A stretch of DNA of 64,000 nucleotides, taken from positions 117,832-181,831 of the forward strand of contig CANGYJ010000010.1 in the NCBI GenBank assembly GCA_947458455.1. The letters run 5' to 3'. This stretch comes from Verrucomicrobiaceae bacterium. GTDB lineage: Bacteria > Verrucomicrobiota > Verrucomicrobiia > Verrucomicrobiales > Verrucomicrobiaceae. Below the pieces are notes generated by a model that was not told the origin of the DNA, searched no databases, and saw nothing but the letters and a program-made list of their open reading frames with translations. The position numbers and the translations under genes were made by a program. Below are positions 34,581 through 43,842 of this stretch, piece by piece (position 1 is the first letter of the stretch; every line of letters begins with the position of its first letter).

Positions 34581-35873
34581 ATGAATTTCAAAAACAGCCT
34601 TCTGTTTCTCCTTCCTGCCACAATGCTGCTCGCCCAGCAGGCGGAGCGCCCGTGGAAAGACGCACAGGGCCGCGTGATCCAGGCGGCCTATGTTTCCAGC
34701 ACGGCGGACAGCGTGACGATCCGCCTGGCCGATGGGAAGCAGCACACGCTGCCGCTTTCACGCTTCAGCGCCGAAGACCAGGCCTATGTGAAAAGCCAGG
34801 CTTCCGCTCCCGCTGCGGCCGCCAAAGCGCCGGTCGTAGATCTGGACCGCGTGCCCTTTGAAAAACGCGTGTGGCCGCCGCAGGTGGAGGTGCCGAAGAA
34901 GGCGGTCGAGATCACGGCGACGGTGGAAAATGGGCCCGCGAGGCAGTTTGGCTATCAATCGGAGGCCTTTGAATTCACCTCGCAGGCCAAGCTGGCTGGC
35001 AGTGTGATGAAAGAAGTAGCGGTCACCTTTGAAGCCACGAAGTCACTCGTGGCCACGCTACCCTGGGGAATCGTGTGCAAGCCGCCGCCCGGCTTTGAAC
35101 GCTACAAAGCGGCGCTGTATGAGACGCGGCAGGATTACATCACGGCGGGCGGCCCCGAAAACTCCGGTGGCGTTTATATGAGCGGCCCCAAGATCTTCAT
35201 GATCCCCTTCCCCAGCCTCGGCCTGGAGATGCGCGGGAAGACCTGGTTCAAGGACGAGAACTACCGCAGCGACACGCTGGTGCATGAGATCACCCATCAG
35301 GTGATGCACGACTACCTCACCTTCCTGCCGAAGTGGGTCATCGAAGGCACGGCGGAATACACCGAGAACCTGCCCTATAAGAACGGCATCTTCCGCGTGG
35401 ACGGCCATAAGAACGGCATGAAGGACGCCATCGAGGAGGCAGGCCGCCGGGGCTACTTCGCGCAGATCCCGAGTCTCAAAGAGCACCTGTCCATGAACCG
35501 AGCGGCGTGGGATGCCATCGCAGATGATTCCAACAAGGGCATGGGAGAGCTGTACTTCCGCTCTTACCTGCTGGTGTATTTCTTCAACCACCTCGACGAG
35601 GAGAAAAAAGGCTCTCGCTTCATCAAATTCATGGAGGCCGTGTATGGCGAAGTGAAGGCGCTGCGGGAGTTTTTTGCTGATCCGAGGGTGAAACACTTCC
35701 CAGATGGCCGCTTCAGCTACCCGAGCAATTTTCCTCCGCCAGACATCAAACCCGAAAGCGCCCCCTTCAAGCATCTCGGCATCCTCATGGAAGGTCGCAC
35801 CCATGCGCAACTCGCCGAGCAGATGAAGGCGGCGTATAAGGAAGTAGGCGTGAAGCTCAGCGTGGGCGAGTGA
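34581..35873 (+). CDS. Exported SHD1-domain putative metalloprotease
   Basis: 430 aa from ATG (MNFKNSLLFL) with signal peptide to about residue 18 (LLAQQAE). Residues 22-75 are an SHD1/SLA1-homology-like domain (RPWKDAQGRVIQAAYV, VTIRLADGKQHTLPLSRFSA), typical of verrucomicrobial and planctomycetal exported proteins. The rest carries a gluzincin-like zinc site: HEITHQVMHDYL, with a second glutamate in WVIEGTAEYTE about 24 residues later, as in DUF1570-type peptidases. Likely periplasmic peptidase; the substrate is unknown. It stands alone between divergent and convergent neighbours. Confidence 0.85.
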   Translation: MNFKNSLLFLLPATMLLAQQAERPWKDAQGRVIQAAYVSSTADSVTIRLADGKQHTLPLSRFSAEDQAYVKSQASAPAAAAKAPVVDLDRVPFEKRVWPPQVEVPKKAVEITATVENGPARQFGYQSEAFEFTSQAKLAGSVMKEVAVTFEATKSLVATLPWGIVCKPPPGFERYKAALYETRQDYITAGGPENSGGVYMSGPKIFMIPFPSLGLEMRGKTWFKDENYRSDTLVHEITHQVMHDYLTFLPKWVIEGTAEYTENLPYKNGIFRVDGHKNGMKDAIEEAGRRGYFAQIPSLKEHLSMNRAAWDAIADDSNKGMGELYFRSYLLVYFFNHLDEEKKGSRFIKFMEAVYGEVKALREFFADPRVKHFPDGRFSYPSNFPPPDIKPESAPFKHLGILMEGRTHAQLAEQMKAAYKEVGVKLSVGE

Positions 35874-35942
35874 CTCTAAGCGGAAGGTGTCATGGAGTAG
35901 TGGAGCGCTGGAGTATTGGGACTCAGAACTCCATCACTCCCC

Positions 35943-36983
35943 TCAAAGCCTCCGCAGCCCATCTTCCGTCATCGGTGTGGGGATCTCGACGTCGATCTCG
36001 TCGATGCGGGCGAGCGTTTCGGCATCAAGGATAAGATCAGCGGCTTTCAGGCTTTCTTCGAATTGATCCAGCGTGACGGCCCCCACGATGGTGGAGGCCA
36101 CAAAATCATGCTGGCGGCTCCACGCGAGAGCCAGCGCCGTGACACTCACACCGATGTCCCGAGCGATGACTTGCAGACGAGCTGTGGTCTCCAGCGAACG
36201 ATCATTCACAAAACGGGCCGCCATGCGCTGCTGGCGCGGGCCGCCATTTTGAATGTAATCCGTGAAGCGTGCTCCGGCAGGCAAAGCTCCGCCATTGTAC
36301 TTCCCGGTCAGCACACCGCCGCCGAGCGGTGAGTAGGGCAGCAGGCTCACGCCTTCCTTTCGGCAGACCTGCGCCAGCTCGCTCTCGCAGCGGCGGTTGA
36401 TGAGCGAGAAATTGTTCTGCACGGAGGCCATGCGGGCGAGGCCATGCTTCTCCGCCTCCCAGAGGTTTTTCATCACGCCCCAGCACGTTTCATTGCTTGA
36501 TCCCCAGGCGCGGATCTTGCCCTGGTCGATAAGCATCGTGAGCGCCGTCAGCGTCTCCTCCTGCTCCATGCCGTGATCCGGCCAATGCGTTTGGTAGAGG
36601 TCGATGTAGTCCGTTTGCAGGCGGCGCAGGCTATCCTCGCAGGCCTGGAAGATCTGGCGGCGATCGAGCGCCGTGAAGCCACCGCGAATCGGCGGGCGAA
36701 ACCAGCCGTGGCCTGGCCCAGTGACCTTCGTGGCCAGGATGATTTCGCCACGACGCTGCCCACGCAGCCAGCGGCCCACGATCTCCTCCGTGATGCCAAA
36801 TTTTTCCGCGCTGGGCGGCACAGGATACATCTCGGCGGTGTCGAAGAAGTCGATCCCAGCCTCCAAAGCACGATCCATGATGGCGAAGGAGGTCTTTTCA
36901 TCGGATTGCAGACCGAAGGTCATGGTTCCCATGCAGATATCGGTGACGACGATGCCGGTGCGGCCGAGGCGATTGCGTTTCAT
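35943..36983 (-). CDS. Aldo/keto reductase
   Basis: 346 aa (beta/alpha)8 NADPH-dependent reductase. Catalytic tetrad in place: [10 protein letters not shown] (Asp, Tyr), ILATKV (Lys) and YQTHWPDH (His); cofactor part [13 protein letters not shown] and [16 protein letters not shown]. The layout resembles E. coli Tas/YajO-type members, with the [10 protein letters not shown] phrase. Start ATG 36983 ([10 protein letters not shown]); the much longer frame is antisense to the neighbouring aminotransferase. Divergent from that gene over about 110 bp. Physiological carbonyl substrate unknown. Confidence 0.94.
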   Translation of the reverse strand: MKRNRLGRTGIVVTDICMGTMTFGLQSDEKTSFAIMDRALEAGIDFFDTAEMYPVPPSAEKFGITEEIVGRWLRGQRRGEIILATKVTGPGHGWFRPPIRGGFTALDRRQIFQACEDSLRRLQTDYIDLYQTHWPDHGMEQEETLTALTMLIDQGKIRAWGSSNETCWGVMKNLWEAEKHGLARMASVQNNFSLINRRCESELAQVCRKEGVSLLPYSPLGGGVLTGKYNGGALPAGARFTDYIQNGGPRQQRMAARFVNDRSLETTARLQVIARDIGVSVTALALAWSRQHDFVASTIVGAVTLDQFEESLKAADLILDAETLARIDEIDVEIPTPMTEDGLRRL

Positions 36984-37094
36984 AAGACCTCCAGAGTGGC
37001 CTGCCACGGCTCCTGCGCAACCCAGGTCATGAATCATGCACAAAAATACCGCGACCGGATGCAAAGCGCGTAGCAGCGACATGGCGAGCGATGC

Positions 37095-38486
37095 ATGATC
37101 GTCCTCACCATGGGCAAAGAATTCAGCACCACACCGCAAGTCGTCCCTCACGTCGAAACCAAGCACCGCCGCATCGGCTCGCCGGTGCCGCATCCAGACA
37201 GCGTGGCGCTGCTGGAACGCATGCGCGAGGTGGAGCCGCTGTCCATGCGTGGCATGCCGCCCATCGCATGGGACAAAGCGCAGGACATCTACGTCTTCGA
37301 CAAGCACGGCAACAAGTGGCTCGACTGGAGCAGCGGCGTGCTCGTGACCAACGCCGGGCATGCCGCGCCGGAAATCTGCAAGGCCATGATCGACCAGATC
37401 AACAGCGGCCTCATTCACAACTATGTCTTCCCCAGCGAAGAACGCCTCGAAGCCGAGGAAATCATCGCCTCCGTCTCGCCGGAAAGTTTGAAGAAGGTCT
37501 TCCTGCTCAGTAGCGGCAGTGAGGCCACCGAGTGCGCCATCAAGCTCAGCCGTGCGCACGGCATCAAGGCCGGCGGCACCTCGAAAATCGGCATCATCGG
37601 CTTTGACCGCGGTTACCACGGTCGCACCCTCGCCAGCCAACAGGCCGGCGGCATGGGCGGGCAAAAGACGTGGATCGTGAATCTCGACAAGGCCATCATC
37701 AATGCCCCCTTCCCTGATGGTTATTGGGAGGGCGACAGCTCCTTCGATGCCTTTTTGAAGGCCATCGAAAGCAGCGGCATGAAGCCTGAAAACATCGCCG
37801 GTGTCATCATGGAGAGTTATCAAGGCGTGGGGCCTGATTTTGCGCCCGTGGAATACATTCAGAAGCTTCGAAAATGGTGTGATGAGCATCAGGTGGTGCT
37901 CACCTTTGACGAGGTGCAGTCCGGCTTCGGCCGCACAGGCAAGTTCTGGGCCTTCGAGCACTACGGCATCACGCCGGACCTCATCTGCTGTGGCAAAGGC
38001 ATCAGCTCCGGCATGCCGCTGAGCGCCGTCATCGGCCGCCAGCACATCATGGATCACTTCCCACCCGGCAGCATGACGAGCACGCACACCGGCAATCCCG
38101 TCTGCTGCGCTGCCGCCACCGCGAACATCAAAAAGCTCCTCGCCGAAGACCTCACCGGCAACGCCGCCAAGCTCGGCGTGATTTTGCATGAGCGCTGCAA
38201 AGCCATTCAGGCACGTCATCCAAGCGTCATCGGTCATGTGACCTGCGCCGGACTCGTCGCAGGCTTGCAAGCCATCGTTCCCGGCAAAAAAGAGCCGAAC
38301 CATGACTTCGCCCATCGCGTCATTGAGCTGTGCTACCAGCGCGGCCTGCTGCTTTTCGCTCCCGTGGGAGCCTGGGGCCAGACCATCAAAATCTGCCCAC
38401 CGCTCACCGTCACGGAAGAAGCCCTCATCGAGGCCTGCGACGTGCTCGACCAGGCGGTGGATGATGCCGTGGCGGAGCTTGCCTAA
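37095..38486 (+). CDS. Class-III PLP aminotransferase (GabT-like)
   Basis: 463 aa. PLP-dependent omega-aminotransferase: [64 protein letters not shown] (PLP-pyridine Asp) and [18 protein letters not shown] with the Schiff-base Lys. Class III membership is clear; whether it uses 4-aminobutyrate, ornithine or another amine is not. The start could be ATG 37095 or ATG 37110 ([10 protein letters not shown]), neither with a good Shine-Dalgarno. It is followed by a hairpin repeat and the convergent murG. Confidence 0.93.
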   Translation: MIVLTMGKEFSTTPQVVPHVETKHRRIGSPVPHPDSVALLERMREVEPLSMRGMPPIAWDKAQDIYVFDKHGNKWLDWSSGVLVTNAGHAAPEICKAMIDQINSGLIHNYVFPSEERLEAEEIIASVSPESLKKVFLLSSGSEATECAIKLSRAHGIKAGGTSKIGIIGFDRGYHGRTLASQQAGGMGGQKTWIVNLDKAIINAPFPDGYWEGDSSFDAFLKAIESSGMKPENIAGVIMESYQGVGPDFAPVEYIQKLRKWCDEHQVVLTFDEVQSGFGRTGKFWAFEHYGITPDLICCGKGISSGMPLSAVIGRQHIMDHFPPGSMTSTHTGNPVCCAAATANIKKLLAEDLTGNAAKLGVILHERCKAIQARHPSVIGHVTCAGLVAGLQAIVPGKKEPNHDFAHRVIELCYQRGLLLFAPVGAWGQTIKICPPLTVTEEALIEACDVLDQAVDDAVAELA

Positions 38487-38516
38487 CGGTCCACCCATGG
38501 CCACCGCCACCACCAG

Positions 38517-38576
38517 AAGCTGACAAAAAAATGGGGACAAAAAAGGATATTTTCTGTCCCCATTTTTTGTCAGCTT
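38517..38576. repeat. GGGGACA-type hairpin repeat
   Basis: Arms AAGCTGAC-A7-TGGGGACA (left) and TGTCCCCA-T6-GTCAGCTT (right), about 22 bp each with one bulged A, separated by a 15-nt AT-rich loop. It lies between convergent genes and could terminate both. The ATGGGGACA core is reminiscent of REP elements mobilised by Y1 transposases (RAYTs); no such transposase gene is in the window. Confidence 0.75.
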
Positions 38577-38598
38577 GATCGGGCTTTGTTGATGCTCT

Positions 38599-39759
38599 TC
38601 AACCGACCTTCGAGGCTTCCTTTGCGATCAGCGTGGCGATCTTCTCAGCGCAGTCCTTCACGGACTGCTTCTGAGCGGCCTGCTTCATCTTGTTCGCGAC
38701 TTTGGCATCCGTGAGGATGCTGCGCACCGCATCGGTGAGCGTGTCCGCATTCAGCGTGGCTTCCGACATCATTTTAGCCGCGCCAGCCTGATCGAAGATC
38801 TCGGCGTTGCGTGTCTGATGATCCTCAGCGGCATGCGGGTAAGGCACGAGAATGCTGGGGACGCCGAAGTAAGCCAGCTCTGTCATACTGGAGGCGCCGC
38901 TGCGAGCGATAGCGAGATCCGCCACGCGATAGGCGAGGTCCATCCGGTGGCAAAACGCGGCCACATGCTGCTTCAGAAGCGGATGCTTGGCATACACATC
39001 CCGCACCTCTTCATAGTCCGTGGTGCCCGCGATGTGCAGGACCTGAATGCCCATGGCTTCAAACTGCTCCAGCGCCATGCCGACGACGCGATTGATGCCG
39101 CGAGCGCCCTGGCTGCCGCCCATGATGAGGAGCGTGCGCTTGTCCTTATCGAGCTTGAAGAAGGCATGCGGATCATCCGCATTCGCCTCCCGCATCGTGC
39201 TGCGGATGGGCGTGCCCACCACACGGACATCGGGATGCTTCGGAAAGAGCGATTTGCAGGCTTCGAGGCCGCACAGGACGATGTCGGAGTAGCGGGCGTT
39301 GAGTTTGTTCGCCTTGCCTGGGATGGCGTTGCTCTCGTGGATGAGCGTGCGGCACTTTTCTTTTTTGCCGGCAAACAACGGCGCAAAGGAGGTGAAGCCT
39401 CCCATGCCGAGCACCACGCTCACCTCGTTCTCGCGGATGATCTGGCGGCAGCGCTTCGTGCCCTGCCACAGCCCTTTGAGAAAGCCCATCATCTTCGGCG
39501 ACCACGGCTTCGGCATGGCCAGGAAGGGCATTTTCTCGAATCGCAGTTCCTTGTGACCGCTGGCAGCGAGGGAGTCGATCTTCTTCTCGCTGATGAGCAA
39601 AGTCACCTCGTGCCCGCGCTTCGCCAGCACCTCGCCCACGGCGATGCCCGGAAACAGATGCCCCCCCGTGCCACCGCACGCGATGAGGACGTGAATATTA
39701 GATTGGTTCGCTTTCAAGGTTGGAAATTTCCCCCGGTGTATAGAAGAACTGCCCAGCAT
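38599..39759 (-). CDS. murG: UDP-GlcNAc:undecaprenyl-PP-MurNAc-pentapeptide transferase
   Basis: 386 aa peripheral membrane GT28 glycosyltransferase that makes lipid II for peptidoglycan. Seen: [72 protein letters not shown] and the donor-site [20 protein letters not shown], plus [10 protein letters not shown]. About 20 residues precede the usual start, so a start near the second codon block (around residue 18) is possible. The dcw cluster genes that usually flank murG are absent here. Confidence 0.95.
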   Translation of the reverse strand: MLGSSSIHRGKFPTLKANQSNIHVLIACGGTGGHLFPGIAVGEVLAKRGHEVTLLISEKKIDSLAASGHKELRFEKMPFLAMPKPWSPKMMGFLKGLWQGTKRCRQIIRENEVSVVLGMGGFTSFAPLFAGKKEKCRTLIHESNAIPGKANKLNARYSDIVLCGLEACKSLFPKHPDVRVVGTPIRSTMREANADDPHAFFKLDKDKRTLLIMGGSQGARGINRVVGMALEQFEAMGIQVLHIAGTTDYEEVRDVYAKHPLLKQHVAAFCHRMDLAYRVADLAIARSGASSMTELAYFGVPSILVPYPHAAEDHQTRNAEIFDQAGAAKMMSEATLNADTLTDAVRSILTDAKVANKMKQAAQKQSVKDCAEKIATLIAKEASKVG

Positions 39760-39843
39760 GCAACCGGTCAGATGACGAAAGTCAGCCGGATGGGAGCTTG
39801 GCCGTGGCCGAGAGAGGGGCCTGGCTCCACGGCCTTGCCTGCA

Positions 39844-39890
39844 TTTTCACACTCGTTTTTGCCGCAGAGGGGCAAAGAGGCAGGGGGCAG
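39844..39890. repeat. Palindromic repeat family C, partial copy
   Basis: Matches the left half of the element at 31655: TTTTCACACTCGTTTTTGCC then GCAGAGGGGCAAAGAGG. The right half and its hairpin partner are missing or too diverged to see. Confidence 0.6.
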
Positions 39891-39959
39891 AGGAAGGCGC
39901 AGCGTGGCATGTGTAAGACAGGCAGGCTGGCATCTCGTGCACTTGCGGCCTTGGCCCAT

Positions 39960-40060
39960 TCAACATTCAACAATCAGCAATCGACATTCCCCGCTCCGCG
40001 AGCTGCTAGAGCGCCCGAAACCGCAGATTGCTGAACTCCGATTGCTGATTGTTGAAGTTA
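39960..40060. repeat. Palindromic repeat family A, copy 2 (inverted)
   Basis: Arms TTCAACAATCAGCAATCGA (left) and TCCGATTGCTGATTGTTGAA (right) enclose AACCGCAGATTG, the complement of the core seen at 28717. Arms and core are both conserved against copy 1, in opposite orientation, so this is a real family and not a chance palindrome. Confidence 0.8.
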
Positions 40061-40069
40061 CCCACCGCC

Positions 40070-41596
40070 TTATTTCTCCGCCAGTTCATAGCAAACGGCT
40101 TCGCGGTCGTTTCGGAGCAGCAGCCAGCGTCCGGCGAGGGTGGGCGGGTTCCAGGTTTTGGATTTGAGGGCATCGAGGCGGGAGATTTCGATGAGTTTTT
40201 CCGGGGAGGGCTTCACCAGCACCGCCGGGCCTTTTTCGGTCTGGATGAGCAGGAGGTCATTACCCACGCGAATTTGCTGGCCGAAGCCGTAGCGCCCTTC
40301 CCGCCAGGTGCGTTCGCCGGTTTTGAGGTTCACGCAGCAGAGCGTGCCTTCATCGATGGCATAGGCGTGATCGCCAAAGACGCTGGCGCTGCTGAATTTC
40401 GTCCGAGGATTGCTCTCCGCCCAGATCACGCGAGGCGTCTTGGAACCCGCACTGATTTCCAACAGATGGCTTTTCAGACCGTAGCTGGAAGTGATGAGCA
40501 ATTGGTTTTCACCCAGGGCCAGCGGCTGCGCCACTTTCGGGAACATACCCGGCCAGTCAAAGCTCCACAGCACCTCACCGCTGCCAACTTCGTGTCCGGT
40601 GACACTGCCACGGTTCACGGTGACGATCTGCTCCTTCCCGGCAAGCGTGAGCAAAACGGGCGAGGCATAGCTGCCACCATCGTTTCCGGCCTTCCACGCG
40701 GTCTCACCGGTTTGCCGATCATATGCGATCAATGAAGCGCCATCATCTCCGGCCGAGCAGATGACCTGCGAGGCCGTCAGCAGTGGCGAGGAGCTTTTGC
40801 CCCATTCGAGGTTCCGCGTGGCTCCGCCGTCCTTAAGCACCTCCCGCTGCCATTTTTTCTCGCCCGTGAAGAGGTCGAGGCAGTTCAGATGGCCCATCGC
40901 ACCCATCGTGAAAACCCTTCCAGCCACCGAATCCACGGTGGGCACGGATCGCGGACCTTCGCCGCCCATCAGTTCATTGAATTGCGCCTGATCCGTGTGA
41001 GACCAGAGCAGCTTTCCATCGCGGATGTCGTAACAGGTCACGCACTCCAGCTCGCCGCGTTGCTCCTGCGTGATCGCCCGATGCCCCGTCACGGCAAAGC
41101 CGGACCAGCCGGGTCCAATTTGAATGCGCCACACCTCGCGTGGAGCCTTCGCGGCCCAGTCAGTGGCAAATTCCGCCGCTGGCAGCACGCCATCGCCTTT
41201 CTCGCCCAGGAAACGCGGCATGTCCCGCAGGCCCGCCGGTGCCACATCGGCCAGCGAAGGTTGGGCCTTCACCTCGCCGAGCATCGGCACCACGGGCGCA
41301 ACCTTCTTCTGCCATTTGAAGGCGAGCTGCGGCCACGCAGAACCATCCGCCGAGCCTTCGTAACGCACGGCAAAGCGGAAGAACATCACCACCGCCACGG
41401 CGCCAAGCACAAAGACGGCGAGCCGCTTCAACCGCACACCTTTTTTCCGCAGCACCCACCACAGACCATTGAGAAGAAGCCACAGTCCGCCTAGCAGCAC
41501 CACCGCCAACGAGCGCATGACATTGTCCGTCATCCACATCCAGGTGAGCAGGCTGCCGAGAAGGACGGTGGTGAGGAGAGGAAAAAGCGGGGGCAT
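40070..41596 (-). CDS. Membrane-anchored PQQ-like beta-propeller protein
   Basis: 508 aa. Membrane helices near residues 5-22, 28-48 and 58-75, then a large propeller domain (about 130-500) with repeated blades ending in Trp-containing turns: DIRDGKLLWSHTD, DLFTGEKKWQREV, DRQTGETAWKAGN, EVGSGEVLWSFDW and NLKTGERTWREGR. This resembles BamB/PQQ-type repeat proteins; catalytic PQQ-dehydrogenase residues are not recognised. Probably binds partners or ligands on the outer face of the inner membrane. The LysR-family gene lies 21 bp upstream on the same strand, so they may be co-transcribed. Confidence 0.85.
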   Translation of the reverse strand: MPPLFPLLTTVLLGSLLTWMWMTDNVMRSLAVVLLGGLWLLLNGLWWVLRKKGVRLKRLAVFVLGAVAVVMFFRFAVRYEGSADGSAWPQLAFKWQKKVAPVVPMLGEVKAQPSLADVAPAGLRDMPRFLGEKGDGVLPAAEFATDWAAKAPREVWRIQIGPGWSGFAVTGHRAITQEQRGELECVTCYDIRDGKLLWSHTDQAQFNELMGGEGPRSVPTVDSVAGRVFTMGAMGHLNCLDLFTGEKKWQREVLKDGGATRNLEWGKSSSPLLTASQVICSAGDDGASLIAYDRQTGETAWKAGNDGGSYASPVLLTLAGKEQIVTVNRGSVTGHEVGSGEVLWSFDWPGMFPKVAQPLALGENQLLITSSYGLKSHLLEISAGSKTPRVIWAESNPRTKFSSASVFGDHAYAIDEGTLCCVNLKTGERTWREGRYGFGQQIRVGNDLLLIQTEKGPAVLVKPSPEKLIEISRLDALKSKTWNPPTLAGRWLLLRNDREAVCYELAEK

Positions 41597-41617
41597 GGTA
41601 AAGAGGATTCGTTTGGG

Positions 41618-42511
41618 TTACTTCCACAGATTTCCATCCTTCAGCCATTCGCGCACGAGCTCTAGAAAAGCCGACACGGCGGGATCCTCGCCCTCTTTGG
41701 CCCACACCATGATGAGCGGGATGGAGGTCATAGGCTTCAGCGGGATGAGGGCGATGTTCTTGCTCATCGTGCTCTCCGGCACCACCCCGATGCCAGATCC
41801 AGCCTCGACGTATTGTAAAATGGTGCCGATGAGGCTCGGCGTGTGCGTGAGGCGTGGCTCAAAGCCCGCTGCGGCGCAGGCGGCATGGATCGCATCATGC
41901 GAACTGGCTCCTTCACGTCGTGCGAGGATCACCAGCGGCTCGCCCGCGAGCTTTTTCCACGGGATCGAGGCCATCTTTGCCCACGAGTGATCCTTCGGCA
42001 CGGCAGCGCAGAATTTCTCTTCACGCAAAAGCAGCGATTGCAGCCCCAGCTCATCATGAGCGAGCACCGGCCGTGTGAGGCCGACGGAGAGCTTGCCTTT
42101 GGACACCATCTCCCACACGCGTTCCGGGGTGCGTTCCTCCAAAATCACATTCACGCGCGGAAAACGTCTCGCATACTCTTTGAGCAGCCTCGCCAGAAAC
42201 GAACGCGTGGGCGGGCCGATGTAGCCGAGGCGCAATTCGCCTTCTTCCCCCTTCGCCGTGCGGCTCACGCGTTTCAGCAACTCATCGAAACGTTGCAGCA
42301 ACACGCCGGTCTCCCGCAGCAGCACCTCACCAGCGGGCGTGAGTCGGGGCGAACGGCTCACCCGCTCGATCAAGGACGTCCCCAGCTCCCGCTCCATCTC
42401 CTGCACCGCACGGCTCAGCGCCGGCTGGGCAATGCGCAGCCGCCTCGCCGCCCGGGAGAAGCTCAGCTCCTCCGCCACGGCTTGGAAATATCGAAGGTGT
42501 CGCAGTTCCAT
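41618..42511 (-). CDS. LysR-type transcriptional regulator
   Basis: 297 aa. N-terminal winged helix: MELRHLRYFQAVAEELSFSR, then AARRLRIAQPALSRAVQEME, the typical LysR HTH; then linker and a periplasmic-binding-protein-like effector domain (about 90-295; LRLGYIGPPTRSFLARLL, RPVLAHDELGLQSLLL). The start resembles the CatR/BenM subgroup, but the effector is unknown. Divergent from the MECR-like reductase gene, the classical arrangement in which a LysR protein controls its neighbour; an inverted repeat lies between them. Confidence 0.93.
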   Translation of the reverse strand: MELRHLRYFQAVAEELSFSRAARRLRIAQPALSRAVQEMERELGTSLIERVSRSPRLTPAGEVLLRETGVLLQRFDELLKRVSRTAKGEEGELRLGYIGPPTRSFLARLLKEYARRFPRVNVILEERTPERVWEMVSKGKLSVGLTRPVLAHDELGLQSLLLREEKFCAAVPKDHSWAKMASIPWKKLAGEPLVILARREGASSHDAIHAACAAAGFEPRLTHTPSLIGTILQYVEAGSGIGVVPESTMSKNIALIPLKPMTSIPLIMVWAKEGEDPAVSAFLELVREWLKDGNLWK

Positions 42512-42533
42512 GAAGTGCCGCGAGGCTTACCGG

Positions 42534-42557
42534 CGGGCTTTCAAGCGGTCAAGCCCG
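42534..42557. promoter_or_regulatory. Inverted repeat in LysR/reductase divergent region
   Basis: CGGGCTT-N10-AAGCCCG, 24 bp, placed 23 bp from the LysR start and 56 bp from the reductase ATG. Size and position suit a LysR-dimer site, although the arms do not show the usual T-N11-A core clearly, and the same arms resemble the short hairpin repeat at 24469. Confidence 0.4.
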
Positions 42558-42612
42558 GCGGCAGAAGCAAACGCCACCTTGCGACTTTCCGAACACGGCC
42601 TAAACCGAACCT

Positions 42613-43608
42613 ATGGCGACTTTCTCTTCCGGCTTTTTGCAGTTCACCCAGACAGGAAACCCCGCCGAAGTGCTCCACGCGGCGGAGCGCGAGGTTCGAC
42701 GGCCCACCGGCCACGAGGTGCTCGTGCGCATGCGTTACGCTCCAGTGAATCCCGCCGACCTCAATTTCATGGAAGGCACCTACGGCCGTGCGGCCACGCC
42801 ACCCTGCATCCCCGGCCACGAAGGCTGCGGCGAGGTCGAGGCGGTAGGACCGGACGTGCAATCCCTCGCCAAAGGGGATGTCGTCATCTCGCTGCTAGGC
42901 ACTGGCTGTTGGGCAGAGCATGTCACCGGTCCCGAGCACGCCTTTGCCAAGGTGCCCTCCCGCATCGACGCCGTGCAGGCGAGCATGCTCCGCGTGAACC
43001 CCGTCACCGCCTGGCTCATCTTGAAGCACTTCGTCGAGCTAGAACCCGGCTCCTGGGTGGTGCAAAACGCCGCGAACTCCGGCGTCGGCCGTGCCTTGAT
43101 CCAGATCGCCAAACGATTCGGCCTCAAGACGCTGAACTTCGTTCGTCGTGAAGAGCTCGCCGCCGAGTTGAAAGGCCTGGGGGCGGATGAAGTCCTGCTC
43201 GATACCGATGAAGGCATGACCCAGGCCAAGGCCATCCTCGGCACAGCGCCGGTCATGCTCGCCGCGAACGCTGTCGGTGGTGATAGCGCCCTCCGCCTGA
43301 TGGACGTGCTCAGCAGCGAAGGCACGATGATCACCTACGGAGCCATGAGCCGCCGCAGCCTGAAGGTGCCGAACAAATTCCTTATCTTCAAAAACCTCAC
43401 GCTGCGTGGCCTGTGGGTCACGAAGTGGTTCGAGAAAGCCACCCGTGAACAGCTCTACGATGTCCTGGAACCTCTCACCGAGATGATTCTCGCCAACGAA
43501 CTCGTCACCGCCATCGACGAGATCGTTCCCTTCCGCGATTGCTCCCAGGCCATCCTCCGCGCCCAGGAAAACAGCCGCTCCGGGAAGGTGATTCTGGATT
43601 TTGCGTAG
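42613..43608 (+). CDS. MDR-family reductase (MECR/ETR-like)
   Basis: 331 aa medium-chain dehydrogenase/reductase without zinc ligands. GroES-like N-terminal part with APVNPADLNFMEGTYG, PCIPGHEGCGEVEAVG and WAEHVT; Rossmann domain with QNAANSGVGRALIQIAKRFG. The NPADLNFxxGxY phrase and AANSGVGRxxIQIAK are typical of trans-2-enoyl-CoA/ACP reductases (MECR, Etr1), which reduce the double bond in fatty-acid synthesis; quinone reductase-like activity is the alternative. Start ATG 42613. Divergent from the LysR gene, which probably controls it. Confidence 0.88.
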   Translation: MATFSSGFLQFTQTGNPAEVLHAAEREVRRPTGHEVLVRMRYAPVNPADLNFMEGTYGRAATPPCIPGHEGCGEVEAVGPDVQSLAKGDVVISLLGTGCWAEHVTGPEHAFAKVPSRIDAVQASMLRVNPVTAWLILKHFVELEPGSWVVQNAANSGVGRALIQIAKRFGLKTLNFVRREELAAELKGLGADEVLLDTDEGMTQAKAILGTAPVMLAANAVGGDSALRLMDVLSSEGTMITYGAMSRRSLKVPNKFLIFKNLTLRGLWVTKWFEKATREQLYDVLEPLTEMILANELVTAIDEIVPFRDCSQAILRAQENSRSGKVILDFA

Positions 43609-43842
43609 GGGATAAGGTTTTAAATGTAACGCCAATGTTACGCTTTTGACGTTTTATAAACGCAATCAATCGAGATGATTCGTCGGAATAATGAGGGAAA
43701 GTTGTCTGCGCCCCATCTTCCCACCCCTCTACGCCACCAATGATTCCCGAGTGCCTCATTCCGGCGTCCTACCAGGCTTCGAGGCAAAAGGAAGGTGGCG
43801 GGAAGACGGGCTGCGTGCTTGAGTACCCGGATGTCAGCGCAG
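43609..43842. other. Intergenic region upstream of algD
   Basis: 234 bp without a supported gene. GTAAC-N6-GTTAC (43626-43641) follows the reductase stop, then AT-rich sequence with TTGACG and TTTTATAAA that may hold the algD promoter. Imperfect complementary pieces (GGAATAATGAGG with CCTCATTCC, GCCACC with GGTGGC) suggest a folded leader or a worn repeat. Confidence 0.4.

Larger units (their letters stand above)
39760..40069. other. Repeat-filled intergenic region
   Basis: 310 bp without a supported gene between the propeller gene (stop side) and murG (start side). It holds the partial family C repeat and a complete family A repeat; the part nearest murG should contain its promoter but I see no convincing -35/-10 pair. 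Confidence 0.6.

Noticed and set aside
36984-38540. N-terminal 519 codons of the long minus-strand frame containing the aldo/keto reductase
   Set aside because: Antisense to the class-III aminotransferase; the AKR family starts at 36983.
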